Shown here: positions 11,975 to 22,514 of the stretch, in pieces
How positions within the stretch are numbered: position 1 is the first letter of the stretch
Layout: each line of letters begins with the position of its first letter
Assembly (NCBI GenBank): GCA_017893485.1
Contig: CM030358.1
Span: forward strand, 254,923,228-254,987,227
Length of the DNA: 64,000 nt
Direction of reading: 5' to 3'
DNA from: Hemerocallis citrina
Lineage: Eukaryota; Streptophyta; Magnoliopsida; Asparagales; Asphodelaceae
Notes under the pieces: model-generated
What the model was told of the DNA's origin: nothing
Seen by the model: only the letters and a program-made list of their open reading frames with translations
Database searches by the model: none
Program-made: the position numbers and the translations under genes

Positions 11975-13541
11975 GTATTTAGTTTGGGGGAAAAATATTT
12001 TTTTGAGGATTTTTAATGATTAAAAAATTACAAAAAAAATATGGTTATTATCCTAAAATTATGTGGGACTTGTGAAAAATAATTTGAGAATTATTTGCAT
12101 AAAGTGGAGTATATTTTGAAAATAAATGTATAATTTAGAATTATGGTTATACACTTGTATGTTATGAAAATTGCACTTTGCAAAAGGACTTGAAATAAAA
12201 TATTAGAAAAGAAATATGAATAAGAAAGGAATTATGTGGAGTGATGTGAATTATTCTCACTGGAGAATAGTGTGACAAATTATGAAGTGTGAATATCCAT
12301 CTTTGATCGCATAACTAGCGATGTGGTTTTTAATGTGAAAATAACATTTCATGAATTACATGATGAATAATTGAATTCCATGTATAGTTATGGACTATTG
12401 AACAATTTAGAAATCATGATTGGAAAAGAGACATATTTTTGAGTATGACAACTCAACATGTGAACTTATGAATTGAAATTGAAAATTAGAGTGTAGCCAA
12501 AACTCACACCGGCAAGTGAAAAATGATGATTTATGATTATTGACATTGAAAAGACCAGGTTTGGGTCATTGTGAAATGAAAGAAATAAGACCGGTAGTAG
12601 TGAGAGGGCTAACTCTAGAGCTTTAATTTTGGTCATGATTTCCTTAGAATTAAGGATTAGTCACATAGTGAAGATGTGATGAAAGTAAGAGAAAAACATT
12701 GAGTATGAGGGCCATTTGATTGGCGGCGAGAGCGTATCCCAGGATGTCCCATGATGAGTCATGATAGGGTGTGGATACTGTTCCAGAGTACCGTCCCGGT
12801 GGCGACGCTCGTGGGATGTTTGAAGACTGCGGGTGGTGTCATGTCTAAGGTAGGAGTTGAATTACCACAGGATGTCTGCATGATGAGTCATGTGTCAGTG
12901 CATTGGGATTCCCTCCAGGGCGCCTAGACATGAGTTCGTATGTCAGAAAACATCTAAGATACTTACCGTAGTTACAGTAGTAGAGTAAGTCATGACGAGG
13001 GATTGAACCCTACAAGATGAAGAACGATTAAGGGCTTGCCCTCGGACCTATGTAGGATGGGATGCATAGAATCCGAACAAGTGTGCATTAGTGTCATGTA
13101 ATATAAACAACTGCATTAAGGACTAAGTGCACAATCACAACACGACATCATTAGGGTATTCCCTTTAGTTTGATATGTGACAAGTTTGTGTTTGTTAAAT
13201 ATGGAAAATTAGTTATACTATTTCCGGCATAGAGAGGATGGCCGTGTATAATGTTTGTCGGTTGAATAAACTAACGTACCCACAGTTTTGTATGCAGGAT
13301 AAATGATATGGTAAAGATTAAAGAGGAACAGATGCTTAAAGATTATTCAATGTTGTTGTACATTTATTTAAATGTTGTAAATTTACTTCCGCTGTGCAAT
13401 GTAAAGTATAATGTTTTTCATGTAACTCTGATGTAAAGTGAAAAGTTCAAATTTCCTTGTAAAATTGTACTAAATGAAGTGTAAAGATCCTGTAGAACTC
13501 TCGAATTCAGTTATATTTGGAATTCGGGGCGTTACAAACCC

Positions 13542-14560
13542 AGTGTTATCTAATCTGCCCATTTATTACATGTCATTTTTTGAACTTCCTAAATGGGTGA
13601 TCCAAAGGATTGACCGAATCCGAAAAGTATTCCTTTGAAAAGGGGCAGACTCGAATAAGGTAGGATACCACCTGATCAAATGGAGTATTGCTTGCATGAA
13701 GAAGAAGCATGGAGAGCTAGGCATCATCAACCTTAGAGATATGAACCTTGTCCTTTCGGGGAAATGGTGGTGGAAGGTATTTCACCACAACGGGGAAGGA
13801 TGGCAGGATTTCATTCAACCATACCTTCGGGGAAAAGGTACGAGAAGTTTAGGCTTCCGAGTAGGGGCTAGAGTTTCTTGATTCTGGAAAGGAATTACCA
13901 AAGCAAGCGGACCGTTCAACTCAGCTGTTACATCGACTATCGGTAATGGACGGTCCACCAGATTCTGGTAGGATAAATGGTGTGGTGCCCATACCCTTAA
14001 GGAATCTTTTCCAGAGCTGTATGAGAAAATGACTCGACCGAATATATCTGTGGCCGAGACTTGGAAGAGGGACAATTGGAAGCCGTCATTCCGAGGAACT
14101 CTTGCCCCAGAATTACATCAGCAACTGCTTGCATTGCAAGCACACATCACACGGTCCGGTGCGAGGTGTGCTTAAGGCCCAGATCAGATGCGCAGGGGAC
14201 TCGAGACCAAGGGAGCTTTCACAGTTAGATCTCTGTATCATCGAATTCACTACCGAGGTTGCAGACCCAACTGGGGAAAGGTGTTATGGAAGGCTAAAAC
14301 CCCCTTAAAGTCAGGGTCTTCCTCTTGCTAGTGCTCAATAATGCAATCCTCACCAGAGAAAACCTTGCCAAGAGACAACCCCAGATAGCGACCAATTGTG
14401 GATTCTGCACCATGCATGCGGAGAATTTGAATCACCTTTTTATTCACTGTCCAAGGAGTAAGGCAACTATGGTAGAGGTATTACAAGCCTTAGGAACATG
14501 TGACTACCCCAATGAATATGAGAATTTGTGGACATGGCGGGCGGCTGCACTGGACGGATA
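13542..14560 (+). pseudogene. LINE ORF2: post-RT region and zinc-binding C-terminus
   Basis: Continues the LINE frame with VLSNLPIYYMSFFELPKWV, RIDRIRKVF, KKHGELGIINLRDMNLVLSGKWWWK and IGNGRSTRFW, then SFPELYE and WGKVLWKAKTPLKVRVFLLL. The last part is NCGFCTMHAENLNHLFIHCPRSK, the Cys-Cys-His-Cys pattern of the zf-RVT domain at the end of plant L1 ORF2 proteins. Stops interrupt it near 13636, 13880 and 13970, and the frame shifts near 14300. The C-terminus fades out at about 14,560, where a short tandem repeat begins. Confidence 0.85.
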
Positions 14561-14608
14561 CAGCGGACGAAGCGATGGCGGTACGACCGATGTACCCTAA
14601 GAACTGGT

Positions 14609-14766
14609 GATCCGGCAACGGCGCACGAAACGAAGGTGGTGGGGTTGATAGCGGCGATCGATGAAGGTAGGGCTGCCAGAAATGGCGATCCGGCAACGGC
14701 GCACGAAACGAAGGTGTTGGGGTTGATAGCGGTGATCGACGAAGGTAGGGCTGCTGGATTGATTTT
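14609..14766. repeat. Tandem repeat, two copies of a 78-bp unit
   Basis: The unit starting TCCGGCAACGGCGCACGAAA occurs at 14611 and again at 14689 with a handful of differences. Confidence 0.85.
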
Positions 14767-14941
14767 TTGAGAGAGGTAGAGAAAGAGACGTGCATTTGAT
14801 TTTTTTGTTTTTTTGCTGGATGCACGTGCGGTTGACGGGCTGAATGAGTTTATATTGAGGGTTGTAATTGTATGTGTATTGCACGGGTTGGTAGAATGAC
14901 AAACATTTACAAATGACACTAAGGCCTTCTCCCATTATAAT

Positions 14942-14965
14942 AATATATATATATATATATATATT
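14942..14965. repeat. AT microsatellite
   Basis: Uninterrupted alternating AT tract preceding the truncated Copia LTR. Confidence 0.9.
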
Positions 14966-15015
14966 TATAGTTATATTTTTTATACTCTTTTTTTTTGAAA
15001 ACTACGAGGTGTTAT

Positions 15016-15406
15016 AGAAAACCTAAGTCTAATCTTGATCCTCAGTCATCCGATATAACCTGGAAAAGAAGTAACTAAAAAGGAGCCGCACGATCTAACT
15101 TGGAGTTGAAGATTGGGCTAAACCGACCTAACAAATCGAAGCCCAAAAACAATTCAGCGCTGCGGGTGGTCGATCGTCCAATAAGACCAGTCGACCGTAC
15201 CACTCTCTGACATTCCCTGTACTACGAGTGGTCGGGGGGCGCGGTCAGGAGGTGCGGTCGACTGTCACCAAGACCGGTCGACCACAACTAGCCTGCACCC
15301 TTGCTGCTGCTATTTCTCCTTCTACTCACTTCGATGCTTCGAACTCCGTGCTTCATATTACCTTCTTTTAATCTAAACAACAAGTATACAAGACACAATC
15401 CTAACA
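15016..15406 (-). repeat. Copia LTR, partial (3' LTR of unit 1)
   Basis: Matches 17342-17732 of the central LTR and ends at the same AATCCTAACA; the rest is missing at the junction near 15015. Contains repeated GTCGAC-centred motifs around 15167-15290. Confidence 0.85.
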
Positions 15407-15561
15407 AACTCCACCTTGGATTGCATACGAGTGCTATCACATGATGTGTTACTCATCTCCAAACTCTAACAAATTCCACTTGCAAAGAAAACTTAGAACA
15501 ATAGCTTCTTCTTCTAATTGAAATGATCTCTACCTAATGTCACCAAATCCAATGTCGCCCC

Positions 15562-16940
15562 TCAAAGGCACACCTCCCTAGATGTACTCACGAAGTTGCC
15601 AAACTCCGCACGAACTCCACCTACCCGTAGGCTTTCTCCACCTTTCGACGATATTCGAACGTCGTGGTCTCGTCTCGATGAATCTAGTTGCGGCAAACTA
15701 GCTGTGCTTGCGGGAATAACGGGAAAAGAAGTAGCAACCCCTGTGCAGGATTTTCGAATTCCCCAAAGCTTGTAGAGATTTTGTTGGCTTGGCCCAACCA
15801 TTCTCATACCTCTAATCACTTCACGGCGACCTTGAAAAATAGACAGAACTCCACCTCGAGCTGTGTACTTGCAGCCCCATGCATCAAGAGTTCCCAAGAA
15901 AATCAGATTCCATTTCAGCAGAGGAATATGCAAAACATCCCTTAAAGTGAACATGTTTAGATTTGGCATCTTCAACTCAATTGTCCCCTCACCCACTACT
16001 TCACAAATCTCTCCAGTTCCCATTGTCACATAACGCCCCATAGTAGACTTATAAGTAGAAAACAACTCCCTCTTGGAGCAAATATGAGAAGAACTCCCTG
16101 AGTCAAGAAATCAACTAGAATCCACTTCTAAAGAATTTGAAACAAGAAGACACGAACCATCTGAATCAAAGGCACTAACCACATTAGCGGCTGAACTCCC
16201 GTTCTTGGCGCTGTCCTGATTCTGTAATTTCCAACAATCTTTCTTGATATGCTCTGGCCTCTTGCAATATTGGCAAAGGATCGAATCCTTTTGCAAAGCA
16301 CTTTGTCTTTCCCCTGAAGGACCATCCACTGCTTGACAACTTGTAGGACTAGACGATGATGATTTATGGGTCCCTTCCTAAGTTGATTTTCTTTCAATGC
16401 TTTGATTACACCATCTATCGAAATACTCTCCTTGGCAGATCTACCGTATAGCATGGTCGTGATCAAAGGCTCGTACGAATCCGGTAGTGAATATATCAGG
16501 TTGAAAGCTTTATCTTCCTCACACACATCTGCGTTGATCGCCTTAAGTTCAGATAATACCTTATTGAACTCTGTAATGTGGTCTTGGAGATCGGTACCTT
16601 CCTTCATAGATAAACAGAATAACTTCCTCTTCTAATGCATCCGATCTAATAACGACAGACCAGAGTAGTCAGCTATGAGTCTTTCCCACAAACCTGCCAC
16701 GTCAGTTTCTTCAAGAAATTTGCACTTGACCTCTTCCGCCAAGGATAGTCGGATTAGATTTATGGCTCTTTCACGAATATCTTCCCAAACATCATCCTTC
16801 ATATCAGTTGGCTTTTCCTTCTTCTTAACTGCTGACTGCAACCGTTCTTGAACAAGAACATCATACATGTCAGTCTTCCAAAGATTGAAATTAATCTTAC
16901 CATCGAACTGCTTGATCTTCAAAATACTGTGGCCTATCAT
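15562..16940 (-). pseudogene. Copia gag-protease, unit 1
   Basis: Starts at the ATG of MIGHSILKIKQFDGKINF at 16940 and runs as a Copia gag (UBN2-type): LWKTDMYDVLVQERLQSAV, DDVWEDIRERAINLIRLSL, then after a stop at the Trp following DRMH (TGG to TAG near 16635) MKEGTDLQDHITEFNKVLSEL and YSLPDSYEPLITTML. A zinc knuckle CQYCKRPEHIKKDC (C-X2-C-X4-H-X4-C) follows, then the protease region ending in GPSQQNLYKLWG, the pre-integrase motif. A stop lies in the protease active-site region near 16110 and there are frame changes near 16390. Beyond about 15740 the frame continues into sequence with no family match, the deletion scar. Gag packages the RNA; this copy is broken. Confidence 0.85.
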
Positions 16941-16967
16941 CTTAACCAAGGAACTCAGCAACCTGAA

Positions 16968-16979
16968 GCTCTGATACCA
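16968..16979 (-). other. Primer-binding site, Copia unit 1
   Basis: Minus strand reads TGGTATCAGAGC two bases inside the LTR end at 16982. It is complementary to the 3' end of initiator tRNA-Met. In unit 2 (about 19289-19301) the site has lost bases. Confidence 0.85.
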
Positions 16980-16981
16980 GT

Positions 16982-17732
16982 TGTTGGGATTGGGGCATCA
17001 ACAAACGCCCTCTGATCGCAGTGGAACTAATTAGAGCAATGAGGAAGTCGAAGTAGACGAGGCGAATAAATTAAGCAAGCAAGTAGATCTACCAAACTAA
17101 CACAAACACAACAACGATGACTTATCCCGGTTAGCTTTTACTTAATCCGGGGGGAAATATAGGGAGATCTGATATTCAACTAGAAAAGATTACAAGGATT
17201 TACTGATTCACTTGACGCAAGGAATTAAACTCACCCACGAAGAACTATCTCTCTCTCGAGCCTCTCTTTGCAATGGAGAAAAGAATCTATGAAGTACTCC
17301 CTCTCATATTGGAGGAGTTTAAAATATATATAGAAGATAGAGAGAAAACCTAGATATAATCTTGATCCTCAATCGTCCGATATAACCTAAAAAAGAAGTA
17401 ACTGAATAGGAGCCGCACGATCTAACTTGGAGTTAAAGATTGGGCTAAACCGACCTAACAAATCGAAGCCCAAAAACGATTCAACACCGCGGGCGGTCGA
17501 CCGTCCAACAAGACCGGTCGACCGTACCACTCTCTGGCATTCCCTGTACTACGAGCGGTCGGGGGACACGGTCAGGGGGTGCGGTCGACTGTCACCAAGA
17601 CCGGTCGACCACAACTAGCCTGCACCCTTGTTGCTGCTGTTTCTCCTTCTACTCACTTCGATGCTTCGAACTCCGTGCTTCATATTACCTTCTTTAATCT
17701 GAACACCGAGTATACAGGACACAATCCTAACA
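16982..17732 (-). repeat. Copia LTR, complete, shared by units 1 and 2
   Basis: 751 bp with ends TGTTGGGATT and AATCCTAACA (plus-strand reading), which are near-perfect inverted repeats. A TATA-like tatatatattttaaac lies on the minus strand near 17318-17333. GTCGAC palindromes occur at about 17497, 17517, 17584 and 17604. A polypurine-type AAGGTGGAGTT lies just beyond 17732 on the minus strand. Confidence 0.88.
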
Positions 17733-18061
17733 AACTCCACCTTGGATTGCATACGAGTGCTATCACATGACGTGTTACTCATCTCCAAACTCTAACAAAT
17801 TCCACTTGCAAAGAAAACTTAGAACAATAGCTTCTTCTAATTGAAATGATCTCTACCCAATCTCACCAAATCTAGTGTCGTCCCTCAAAGGCACACCTCC
17901 GTAGATATACTCACGAAGTTGGCAAACTCCGCACGAACTCCACCTACCCGTAGGCTTTCTCCACCTTTCGACGATATTCAAACGTCGTGGTCTTGTCTCA
18001 ATAAATCTAGTTGCGGCAAACTAGCTGAGCTTGCGGGAATAACGGGAAAATAACTAGCAAC

Positions 18062-19264
18062 CTATGTGCAGGATTTTCGAATTCCCCACAGCTTGTAGAG
18101 ATTGTGTTGGATTGGCCCAACCATTCTCATACCTCGAATCACTTCACAACGAACTTGAAAAACAGACAGAACTCCACCTCGAGCTATGTACCTACAGTCC
18201 CGTGCATCAAGAGTTCCCAAGAAAATCAGATTCCATTTCAGTAGAGGAATATGCAAAACATCCCTTAAAGTGAACATGTTTAGATCTGGCATCTTCAACT
18301 CAACAGTCCCCTCACCCACTACTTCACAAATCTCCCCAGTTCCCGTTGTCACACAATGCCCTATAGTAGACTTATAAGTAGAAAACAACTCCCTCTTGGA
18401 GCAAATATGAGAAAAACTCCCTGGGTCAAGAAACCAACTAGAATCCACTTCTAAAGAATTTGAAACAAGAAGACACGAACCATCTGAATCAAAGGCACTA
18501 ACCACATTAGCAGCCGAACTCCTGTTCTTGGCGCTTTCATGATTCTGTAATTTCCAACAGTCTTTCTTGATATGCCCTGGCCTCTTGCAATATCGGCAAC
18601 GGATTGAATTCTTTTGCAAAGCACTTTGTCTTCCCCCTGAAGGACCATCCACTGCTAGACAACTTGTAGGAATAGACGATGATGATTTATGGGTCTCCTT
18701 CCTAAGTTGATTTTCTTCCAATGCTTTGATTACACAATCTACCAGAATACTCTCCTTGGTAGATCTACCGTGTAGCATGGTCATGATCAAAGGCTCGTAC
18801 GAATCCGGCAGTGAATATATCTGGTTGAAAGCTTTATCTTCCTTACACACATCTGTGTTGATCGCCTTAAGTTTAGATAATACCTTATTGAACTCTGTAA
18901 TGTGGTCTTGGAGATCGGTACCTTCCTTCATAGATAAACGGAATAACTTTCTCTTCCAATGCATCTGATCTAATAATGACGAACCAGAGTAGTTAGCTAT
19001 GAGTCTTTCCTACAAACTTGCCGCGTCAGTTTCTTCAAGAAATTTGCACTTGACCTCTTCTGCCAAGGATAGTCGGATTAGATTTATGGCTCTTTCACGA
19101 ATATCTTCCCAAATGTCATTCTTCATATCAGTTGGCTTTTCCTTCTTCTTAACTGCTGACTGCAACCGTTCTTGAACAAGAACATCATACATGTCAGTCT
19201 TCCAAAGCTTGAAATTGATCTTACCATTGAACTGCTTGATCTTCAAAATACTGTGGCCTGTCAT
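18062..19264 (-). pseudogene. Copia gag-protease, unit 2 (better preserved)
   Basis: From MTGHSILKIKQFNGKINF (19264) the gag reads to 18062 in one frame with a single stop, at the Trp in SL(W)ERLIANYSG near 19012 (TGG to TAG). Unit 1 has Trp there, while unit 2 has Trp where unit 1 has its stop. Domains in order are gag, zinc knuckle CRYCKRPGHIKKDC, protease region WFLDPGSFSHICS (usual DSG replaced by DPG), and the pre-integrase motif NLYKLWGIRKS just before the natural-looking stop. The 300-codon open stretch 18062-18964 suggests that a gag-protease-only product could once have been made and supplied, or complemented, in trans. Confidence 0.87.
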
Positions 19265-19303
19265 CTTAACCAAGGAACTCGGCAACCTGAAGCTCTTACC
19301 AGT

Positions 19304-19756
19304 TGTAGGGATTGGGGCGTTAACAAACGCCCTCTGATCGCAGCAAAACTGATTAGAGCAATGAGGAAGTCGAAGTAGACGAGGCGAATAAATTGAGCAA
19401 GCAAGTAGATCTACCAAACTAACACAAACACAACAACGATGACTTATCCCGGTTAGCTTTTGCTTAATCTGGGGGGAAATATAGGGAGATCTGATATTCA
19501 ACTAGAAAAGATTACAAGGAGTTACTGATTCACTTGACACAAGGAATTAAACTCACCCACCAAGAACTATCTCTCTCTCGAGCCTCTCTTTGCAATGGAG
19601 AAAAGAATCTATAAAGTACTCCCCTTCATATTGGAGGAGTTTACAATATATATAGAAGAATAGAGAGAAAACCTAGGTCTAATCTTGATCCTCAGTCGTC
19701 CGATATAACCTAAAAACTAAGTAACTGAATAGGGGCCACACGATCGAACTTGGAGT
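19304..19756 (-). repeat. Copia LTR, truncated (5' LTR of unit 2)
   Basis: Starts TGTAGGGATTGGGG and matches the central LTR up to cttggagt, where the hAT terminus CAGGGCCGG begins. The missing remainder of the LTR is not found beyond the other hAT end at 38185. Confidence 0.85.
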
Positions 19757-20070
19757 CAGGGCCGGTCCTGACAATTTAGAAGCCCGGGACGAACAAAGAT
19801 TATGAGGCCCTTTTTTTAGTAATTGAAATACATTAATACATATAAATAATTTACATGTCAAAAATTACCACAAAAATATAGTCATATATAAATACTTCAA
19901 TGACAAGAAAGCTTAAAAATAATTCAAAAATTCAAAAATTCGTCATACAAGTATTATAATAAATGATCACATATATGTTTACTAGTTACAAATTATCTTG
20001 ACAGCTCCAAGCCTCCAAAATATTTTCAACTGCAAAACAAGATTACAACAAAACAAAAAAGTACCAACAA

Positions 20071-21540
20071 TCATTTAAAATTACTTATTCTAGCAGTTTC
20101 AGAAGCAAATTCATCAATTAGGGGTGGGCATCGGTCGGTGTCCGACCTAATATGGACCATCCACCACCGATCCAAAGAAGATCGGTTTTTGAATTTTCTC
20201 ATCTGCAACCAATCCGAACCTTAATTGGATCAGTTTCCATTCAAGCCGATTAAGCTCGGTTTGGATTGGATTGGATGGTCGGTTTGGCCTGCTACTTTTC
20301 ACGTTCAACATCATTTATAATTTTGTTGAAATTTATAAGATCAACTTCAATCAAACTTAAGAAACAACCTGCTATTTGTTATTCAGAAATGAATTTTAAA
20401 TGAAGATTCATAAAACCACAAGTTGTTAATGAATTTTGCACTAATTGTTTGAGATGATGACGTTTAAATAGGTGAGATAAACTGCTTTTTCATTTGCATA
20501 CTTCTGTAATCTTAGTTTCTTATCATAAAAGAAACATCAAAAACCATAGCTAATTGAATTTTAGGTAAAATAAAAAAATATTTAGAAAACATTTTCTGCT
20601 TGACTTGATTAAAGTAACTACTGAATGTTACATCAACTTCATGATTTTATTAAGCTGAGCCACACTGTAAACCAAGCATTTCTCAGCAACATAGCACACA
20701 GGATTATGGAGAATCAAAACATAGGTAGAACAACTGCTCGGTTTGTATTAAAGAAATTAAAGAAGACTGTTTGTATCTTAAAGAAAATGAGAAATTACTA
20801 TTTGTATATTCAAGAAATTAAAGGAGAACTATATTTTTTATGGATTTATACATAGAGGTTCGGTCGGTTCGGTTTCATTGGTTATTTGAACGCCTCATCC
20901 AACAACCGAATCGGTCCAGTTGGTTATTGAAGATCAAGAACCAGGCCAACCCAAACTCCCAATTGGTTCAGTTAAAAACTGGTCGGTTCGGGTTGGATTG
21001 GTTCGAATTGCTCGGTTCGGATAATAGTTGTCCACCCCTATCATCAATAATATTTTCCAAATCATTTTTTCCCAATAAATCCTTTTCAATACATAAGATT
21101 GCTAATTCATTCAACATCTCTTGTGACATAGTCGATCTCAAATAAGATTTCAATATTTTTAATATAGAAAAACTTCTTTCAGCATATGTCACAGTCACAG
21201 GTATAGTCAACAATATTCTATAAACAATCGAAACATTAGGATCACAAGCAAAAATATGTACGAACTCCAAGATTTCAATGGTTGTCTTTTTTTCTGCTGG
21301 TAAAGTCAATTATAATACTTTCAATTCAGAAAATAAATCAATTGAATCAACATCTACAAAGCTACCATGTTTCAAAGCATTTTCAAGATTGACACAATAA
21401 TTTTTCAACTTATTATCATCTAAAGATTTTTACCTTTTTGAATCAAACAAGAATCCAAAAATGTCAGCAAATACTTGTAATTGTTCAAATCTACTTTTCA
21501 AGGCAGCAATAGCAACATCTACTACAACAATAAAATAATT
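20071..21540 (-). pseudogene. hAT transposase C-terminal part, left arm
   Basis: Minus strand: IVVVDVAIAALKSRFEQLQ, FADIFGFLFDSKR, DDNKLKNYCVNLE, then LTIPVTVTYAERSFSILKILKSYLRSTMSQEMLNELAILCIEK, the hAT dimerisation (C-terminal) domain of the TTF/zinc-finger-MYM1-like plant group. The last codons (IDEFASETARISNFK, stop at 20071) lie on the far side of a 922-bp MITE at 20119-21040. A stop near 21300 and one near 21428 break the frame. The DNA-binding N-terminus and most of the catalytic core are absent, so the element was an internally deleted, non-autonomous derivative. Confidence 0.85.
20119..21040. mobile_element. MITE (hAT-type ends) nested in the left hAT arm
   Basis: Ends TAGGGGTGGGCA and TGTCCACCCCTA are inverted repeats, and the flanks carry the 8-bp duplication TCATCAAT (20111-20118 and 21041-21048). 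Non-coding, with subterminal tcggttcgg-type repeats. The same insertion, in reverse, is at 36903-37823. Confidence 0.88.
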
Positions 21541-21859
21541 AACTCTAAAAGAATCTTCAGTAGATTGTGTGTTATTTTCATGTGCATTCTCATCAAATTA
21601 TTTCTTTCTTCGAATTTTTCATTTTTTTAGGAAAAACATGTTCAATTTTCATATCTAATACAATACTTTTAGAAGAGCAAAACATTCATCATACAACTTT
21701 CACTTTATATTGAAAGTACAAGTTTTCTTTAATTCCTTTGGGATTTATGATAAATATTTCAATTATAATTTAATAATGATATTTGAAAATCTAATAACTA
21801 TATGAATACGTACTAGAAATACCTTCTGAGGGGATCCAAAGCCAAAAGGCCAACGAAAC

Positions 21860-22439
21860 TGATAGGGCTAAAAATGGTGTTAAATCGGAATCATTCAAAG
21901 CGGGCACGAATCTAAAAGGCCCATGGGCAAGATGGTAATCTCGCCTACAGACGGGTCTGAATTGGAAACCGGGTCCCTCCTCCTGGACCCGCTAACCCAT
22001 GAACGGATCCAACTAGTTGAGATCGGGTCTCAACCCGCTAGGGACCAGTCCAACAGGATAAGAACAAATCCTAGTTTGTCCCTATCTTATGGGATGGTTG
22101 TAACCAACCCCAACAGGCCACATCAGGAAATAGGGATCTACTCTCATCCTGAAAAGGATCCCCATGGCGACTATAAAACTCCCCTGACCTCCTACTGTTA
22201 AAGGTGATTACACTTTGCACACTTGAGCTTTTTCCCTTGTCTTTTTCTGTGTATTGACTTGATTGTCGGAGGGTTCGTCACCGGGATCCATCCCAGTGTC
22301 TCGAACGTTGGTGCAGGTTTCGAGGGAGCACCAAGGAGCCAATGAATTAGCAAGAAAGTAGAAGGGGTCGATCTTTGTAAGTTCCTCACGAACCTAAAAA
22401 TCTCATCTATTATCTCCACACCCGAATTCAGCAGCAACA
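21860..22439 (+). repeat. Tat A 5' LTR
   Basis: 580 bp from TGATAGGGCTAAAAATGG to CAGCAGCAACA. A TATA-like CTATAAAACTCCCC lies at about 22171. Confidence 0.9.
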
Positions 22440-22441
22440 GA

Positions 22442-22461
22442 TTGGCACCGTCTGTGGGAAA
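22442..22461 (+). other. Tat A primer-binding site region
   Basis: TTGGCACCGTCTGTGGGAA follows the LTR end by two to three bases, the place and form of the primer site in Tat elements. I do not assign the tRNA. Confidence 0.6.
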
Positions 22462-22514
22462 CTTCACTCGACAAGCAATCTCGTCTTCCTCCTTCAACCC
22501 ACGTTACTCCCAGC

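Larger units (their letters stand above)
10223..13536 (+). mobile_element. Solo LTR 2 (3.31 kb, same family as solo LTR 1), plus orientation
   Basis: Ends TGTAATGCCCCG and CGGGGCGTTACA are 12-bp near-perfect inverted repeats. Flanking 5-bp repeats are AACTC (10218-10222) and AACCC (13537-13541), one mismatch. Removing the insert restores the LINE frame (VVLINS joined to VLSNLPIYYMSFF). Contents in order: CACGTG-rich U3, TATA box at 10771-10780, a short leader, a GT donor context (TTAAG then GTGGGT) at 11075, two tRNA-like modules, a gtatgcag acceptor ending 13297, and the LTR end. No protein-coding content. It is a solo LTR; the Tekay/Del assignment is inferred from ends and architecture. Confidence 0.88.
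4770..14560 (+). mobile_element. L1-type LINE, 5'-truncated, split into three pieces by two solo LTRs
   Basis: Three plus-strand pieces, 4770-5858, 9152-10222 and 13537-14560, join in order into one ORF2 protein: endonuclease, linker, reverse transcriptase, then the C-terminal zinc-binding (zf-RVT) region. The breaks fall exactly at TG...CA ended insertions with 5-bp duplications, so the LINE is the older host. ORF1 and the start of the endonuclease are missing, which is the usual 5' truncation of LINEs. The 3' limit is uncertain; the coding similarity fades near 14,560. No poly-A tail or target-site duplication was identified. Confidence 0.85.
14561..15015. other. Unassigned junction sequence between LINE and Copia array
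   Basis: Holds a two-copy 78-bp tandem repeat, a T-rich stretch and an AT microsatellite. It reads like a 5' untranslated region plus start of a gene on the minus strand (several overlapping minus frames), but no protein family is recognised and the overlapping frames are explained by the GC-rich tandem repeat. Confidence 0.4.
15016..19756 (-). mobile_element. Gag-only Copia-type retrotransposon, tandem array LTR-int-LTR-int-LTR
   Basis: Minus-strand array. A partial LTR (15016-15406), an internal region (15407-16981), a full LTR (16982-17732, 751 bp, ends TGTTGGGATT and AATCCTAACA), a second internal region (17733-19303) and a truncated LTR (19304-19756). Both internal regions are about 1.57 kb, have a primer site or its remnant next to the LTR, and encode gag plus the start of pol (protease) only. 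Integrase, RT and RNase H are absent from both at the same point, so the deletion is a property of the family and not of one copy. The shared central LTR is the usual product of recombination between LTRs. The right end is cut at 19756 by the hAT element. Assignment to Copia rests on the gag and protease; a Tork-like clade is an inference. Confidence 0.88.

Noticed and set aside
14467..14935. Several overlapping open frames on both strands near 14.5-14.9 kb
   Set aside because: They overlap one another in a GC-rich two-copy tandem repeat, and none shows a family motif.
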